Positions 6,376-8,755 of a DNA stretch of 8,755 nucleotides are shown here, one piece after another. Both the position numbers and the translations under genes were made by a program. Under the pieces are notes generated by a model, which was given only the letters and a program-made list of their open reading frames with translations, was not told the DNA's origin and made no database searches. Source of the stretch: CAZTJA01 sp964613745 (GTDB taxonomy: Bacteria; Desulfobacterota; Desulfomonilia; Desulfomonilales; Desulfomonilaceae); contig CAZTJA010000120.1 in NCBI GenBank assembly GCA_964613745.1, forward strand, positions 1-8,755. Reading direction: 5' to 3'. Positions within the stretch are counted from its first letter, which is position 1, and each line of letters begins with the position of its first letter.

Positions 6376-7131
6376 TTAATGCTTTATCTTCCTCGCTGTC
6401 GTCAAAATTGAACTTCCAAACGGCAGATTTACTCTTCTGAGGAATTGTCTCTCTATTTTCATGATGGTAGAGAGGCTTTCATTAATTGCAGGATGAAGCA
6501 TTTTGAGTTCTGATCGAGGCTGGTTGTTGTTATTCGCGGAATGACTTTTGAGAGCTAATCGGTATGCGGCGATTAATGGAAACAATGCGCAAAAAACGCT
6601 CGTCATTCTAATGATCTCAAGATTATGACGCTGCACTAATGTTGTGAGCTGAGTTTTTGTATACCTACGAGAAGCGGCTACCGCCTTGTGATGTTCCGGA
6701 GACATGAGCCATTTATAGGCCGGAACAACGAGCACAAGTATGCCTCCAGGTCTGATAACTCTCGTCAATTCAGAAAGGGCCTGATGTTCATCCACTTCGT
6801 CGCATTCCAGGAGATCGACGGACACAACCACGTCGAACATACCATCTCTAAACGGCACCTCGTTTACGGATGCCAGGCAGTTCCGGCGAAGACCTCTTTG
6901 TTCCCAAAATGGAATTGCATGAGGCGAAATGTCAAATCCGAAAACATCACACTCAAGGTTTGTCGCAATGTTCACGAGATTCTGACCAGTGCCGCATCCG
7001 GCATCGAGAAGCCGTGCGTTTCGGTCGATCTTCAAATGAGCGAGAGTGTCCAATAGGATGGAATGAAGTCCACGAAACCACCAGTAGGCGGTTTCCATCT
7101 CAAATAAGACCCGGTATTCGTCTGGGAGCAA
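6376..7131 (-). CDS. Class I SAM-dependent methyltransferase with WWFR N-terminal motif
   Basis: A 251-residue methyltransferase. The N-terminal YWWFRG (16-21) precedes motif I LLDAGCGTGQ (41-50); then come FGFDISPHAI (64-73), VPFRDGMFDVVVSVDLLE (92-109) and the post-motif VIRPGGILVLVVPAY (125-139). The pattern WWFR...DAGCGTG...PAYKWLMSPEHH...RRYTK is a known group often found beside polyprenyl-phosphate glycosyltransferases. The start is a TTG at 7131, 2 nt after the cupin stop, with GAGG at 7142-7139 and a 7-nt spacer; starting at the next ATG would remove residues just before WWFR. The tail after residue 195 has an Asn run and basic residues. Acceptor unknown; a methylated sugar or lipid-linked glycan is inferred from neighbours. 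Confidence 0.84.
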   Translation of the reverse strand: MLPDEYRVLFEMETAYWWFRGLHSILLDTLAHLKIDRNARLLDAGCGTGQNLVNIATNLECDVFGFDISPHAIPFWEQRGLRRNCLASVNEVPFRDGMFDVVVSVDLLECDEVDEHQALSELTRVIRPGGILVLVVPAYKWLMSPEHHKAVAASRRYTKTQLTTLVQRHNLEIIRMTSVFCALFPLIAAYRLALKSHSANNNNQPRSELKMLHPAINESLSTIMKIERQFLRRVNLPFGSSILTTARKIKH

Positions 7132-7133
7132 GT

Positions 7134-7508
7134 TTACGCCTCAACAGGGAAGTGGAAGGTGTCGGGATCTTCCGGAGAATATCTCAATGACTTCATCATT
7201 ATAAATTCCGTTTTGTCCAGAAACCGAATCGCATGAGATTCATTTGGTACCAAAAATACCCCTTGAGACCCAACCAGCATAAATTTGCTTCGGAACTTAG
7301 TCTCCACGTCAATTATTGAAACTTCTGCCGCACCGGATAGGAGATAAAAGAAAACAGTCGTTTTTTTATGGTAATGATTGCCCATTACAGCCCCGGGTTC
7401 CATGGATCCTTGCAACAGCGACTCCCAGGATCCTTGGTTGAGGACCTCGCGAAAGACACCACGATCATCCCGACGCTCGAACATGGGTGAAACTATCTGA
7501 TGGTTCAT
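7134..7508 (-). CDS. Stand-alone cupin of the CapF/WbjC C-terminal type
   Basis: A 124-residue single-domain cupin. DDRGVFREVL (14-23) followed by MEPGAVMGNHYHKKTTVFFYLLSG (36-59) resembles the C-terminal cupin domain of capsule and O-antigen reductases such as CapF and WbjC. In those enzymes the domain binds metal and acts on nucleotide-linked deoxysugars; here it is a separate protein. His45 and His47, and His92 in PNESHAIRF, are likely metal ligands. A role as sugar epimerase, ketoisomerase or C-3 modifying enzyme is possible; the catalytic HAHK of FdtA-type ketoisomerases is not present as such (NHYHKK instead). The ATG at 7508 overlaps the glycosyltransferase stop as TGATG, so I prefer it to the TTG one codon earlier. 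It is followed 2 nt later by a methyltransferase. Confidence 0.78.
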   Translation of the reverse strand: MNHQIVSPMFERRDDRGVFREVLNQGSWESLLQGSMEPGAVMGNHYHKKTTVFFYLLSGAAEVSIIDVETKFRSKFMLVGSQGVFLVPNESHAIRFLDKTEFIMMKSLRYSPEDPDTFHFPVEA

Positions 7509-8251
7509 CAATCAATCTTTCTTAACCGTGCTCGAAAAATCCTCATAACGTACTGCATGCCGGTCTTCATAAATTTGTAAATGCTTGGTGCCGATTTTGA
7601 TACCCCTTTGGCTCTGTCGCGAAAAACATATGGATATTCGTACACGGTCAATCCTTTCTTTCTGCATGTGTACAGGAATTCCATAAAATATGCGCCATAG
7701 CCGGTTGGAATGATGGAAACCTTGTTGAAAACCTCTCTACGGAGTACCACAAATCCGCTATCATAATCCCTTATTCCGAAACCAAGCACAGTTCCGGCCA
7801 GCCCATTAATGAGCTTGCTCGATATAACCCTCAACGGGGTCCGATCATCCTGACCCCCAGGAGCGTATCTCGAACCGATCACGATATCGTAATCGTCCAG
7901 CTTCTTGATCATAGCCGGCAGTAGGGAAGGGGGCATGCACATATCCGCATCCATCCAGCCCACGATTGCTCCGCGGGATTCGATAATTCCTCTGTTGAAC
8001 GCGGAAGCTAAACCCCTTGTATCAACACGGCGGATGAGCTTCACGCGTGGATCCTCCAGATCTTGCACCAGCTTCCAGGTTTCATCTGCCGAATTATCAT
8101 CTACTACAATGATTTCAACGGGATCTTTTATATGATCGAAAATACTGTTGATCGTATCGAGAATGTTTTCCCTCTCGTTGTACGTCGCCAGGACGATAGA
8201 TACTCGGGGATCGCCTTGCACGGGAATACCTCCGCAAATTGAATCAGACAT
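7508..8251 (-). CDS. Family 2 glycosyltransferase, polyprenyl-phosphate mannose synthase-like
   Basis: A 247-residue GT-A fold enzyme. SIVLATYNERENI (18-30) opens the nucleotide-binding domain, VDDNSADET (50-58) binds the nucleotide, DAD (101-103) is the metal-binding DXD motif, and GSRYAPGG (126-133), RDYDSGF (161-167) and the FRDRAKGVSK segment (210-219) match the dolichol/polyprenyl-phosphate mannose synthase group. Such enzymes move a sugar from an NDP or GDP donor to a polyprenyl phosphate at the cytoplasmic membrane face. No C-terminal membrane helix follows, so it would be peripheral, possibly anchored by the basic C-terminus. Donor sugar unknown. Its ATG lies 8 nt inside the end of the aminotransferase gene, and its TGA overlaps the cupin start. 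Confidence 0.87.
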   Translation of the reverse strand: MSDSICGGIPVQGDPRVSIVLATYNERENILDTINSIFDHIKDPVEIIVVDDNSADETWKLVQDLEDPRVKLIRRVDTRGLASAFNRGIIESRGAIVGWMDADMCMPPSLLPAMIKKLDDYDIVIGSRYAPGGQDDRTPLRVISSKLINGLAGTVLGFGIRDYDSGFVVLRREVFNKVSIIPTGYGAYFMEFLYTCRKKGLTVYEYPYVFRDRAKGVSKSAPSIYKFMKTGMQYVMRIFRARLRKID

Positions 8252-8755
8252 GGCATTCCAGAACTTTGGCTGCCACTTCGGTCATTTGGTCTTCTGTAAT
8301 TCCGATGCCGGAAGGTAGGTACAGTCCTCGATTCCATAGATCCACCGAAACCGGATAAGTCTCGGAAGTATCTGGGAATCTCGGGTCATCTCCCTTGAAC
8401 ACGGGTTGCAAACTCATGGGACAAAAAAAGGATCGTGTATCGACACCCCTGTCCCGAAGCATTGTCATTAACTCGTCCTTGGTTCGCCCGAAACCTTCAC
8501 CCAAAACGATGCCGTACATCCAATAAACATTTTTCGCCCAAGGCTCTTCGTGTGGAAGGGTCAGGTCAGGAACATCCTTCAATAGCGTGTTATACGTGTG
8601 TCCTATAAATCTTTTCTTCTCGATTTTCGATTCAACTGATTCAGTTTGTGCCAAACCAATTGCCGCCTGAATGTTTGTGATCCGATAATTGTAACCCATA
8701 ACTTCATGGACAAAGCGAGGTTCCTGGAAACCCTGATTTCGCAATAAGCGAAGCT
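8244..8755 (-). CDS. DegT/DnrJ/EryC1/StrS family PLP aminotransferase, 5' end outside window
   Basis: The last 169 residues of a sugar aminotransferase; the coding frame is open up to the window edge, so the start and the PLP-binding Lys are not visible. The segment LRNQGF...EVMGYNYRITNIQAAIGLAQ is the family signature that follows the catalytic region, and the C-terminal small domain (LMTMLRDRGVDTRSFFCPMSLQPVF, LYLPSGIGITEDQM) is standard. These enzymes transfer an amino group from glutamate to a 3- or 4-keto NDP-sugar. It is the first visible gene of the leftward glycan run and overlaps the glycosyltransferase by 8 nt. Sugar and ring position cannot be read from this part. A TTG near the edge (8744) is internal, not a start, because the family sequence continues before it. 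Confidence 0.9.
   Translation of the reverse strand, partial: LRLLRNQGFQEPRFVHEVMGYNYRITNIQAAIGLAQTESVESKIEKKRFIGHTYNTLLKDVPDLTLPHEEPWAKNVYWMYGIVLGEGFGRTKDELMTMLRDRGVDTRSFFCPMSLQPVFKGDDPRFPDTSETYPVSVDLWNRGLYLPSGIGITEDQMTEVAAKVLECHV

Noticed and set aside
5763..7131. The two adjacent methyltransferases as a tandem duplication or a split gene
   Set aside because: They share only generic SAM motifs; each is complete, with its own motif I and different N- and C-terminal parts.
1..8755. CRISPR array, insertion sequence, tRNA/rRNA, toxin-antitoxin or defence genes
   Set aside because: No spaced direct repeats, transposase motifs, cloverleaf-type sequence or defence protein domains were seen on either strand.

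Overview
This is a bacterial chromosomal window with dense, intact housekeeping genes. There is no mobile element, tRNA, rRNA or CRISPR array that I can see. FtsH, FolP, AcpS and an RsuA/RluB-type pseudouridine synthase are recognisable from motifs. The ftsH-folP-acpS order, moderate GC and mixed ATG/TTG starts with clear GGAG-type Shine-Dalgarno sites fit an anaerobic Desulfobacterota (Deltaproteobacteria) lineage. That assignment comes from family memory, not from a search, and is tentative.

Layout. (1) Positions 31-2304, minus strand: a medium-chain dehydrogenase/reductase (MDR), then an rluB-like pseudouridine synthase, then a small dodecin. All read leftward, and a candidate separate promoter lies in front of the dodecin. 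(2) Positions 2305-2551: a divergent promoter region. It holds a good extended -10 promoter for ftsH and, on the other side, a perfect hairpin that runs into the Shine-Dalgarno of the MDR gene. (3) Positions 2552-5756, plus strand: ftsH, an intrinsic terminator, then folP and acpS joined by an ATGA stop/start overlap. (4) Positions 5763-8755, minus strand: a tightly packed five-gene run. In transcription order it is a DegT-family aminotransferase (cut by the window edge), a DPM1-like family 2 glycosyltransferase, a CapF/WbjC-type cupin, and two different class I SAM methyltransferases. All junctions overlap or are 1-2 nt apart. It converges on acpS with only 6 bp between stop codons.

How they work together. 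Region 3 joins membrane protein quality control (FtsH) to folate synthesis (FolP) and acyl-carrier-protein activation (AcpS). The terminator implies that folP-acpS depend on read-through or on a promoter inside the ftsH end. Region 4 looks like part of a surface glycan (O-antigen, capsule or exopolysaccharide) pathway that makes, transfers and methylates an amino sugar or similar unit. The substrate cannot be read from this window.

I do not see a clear new biological system. The most unusual items are the MDR protein, which has lost two of the usual catalytic zinc ligands, the hairpin on its ribosome-binding site, the dodecin without tryptophan, and the compact glycan cassette with a stand-alone cupin and twin methyltransferases.
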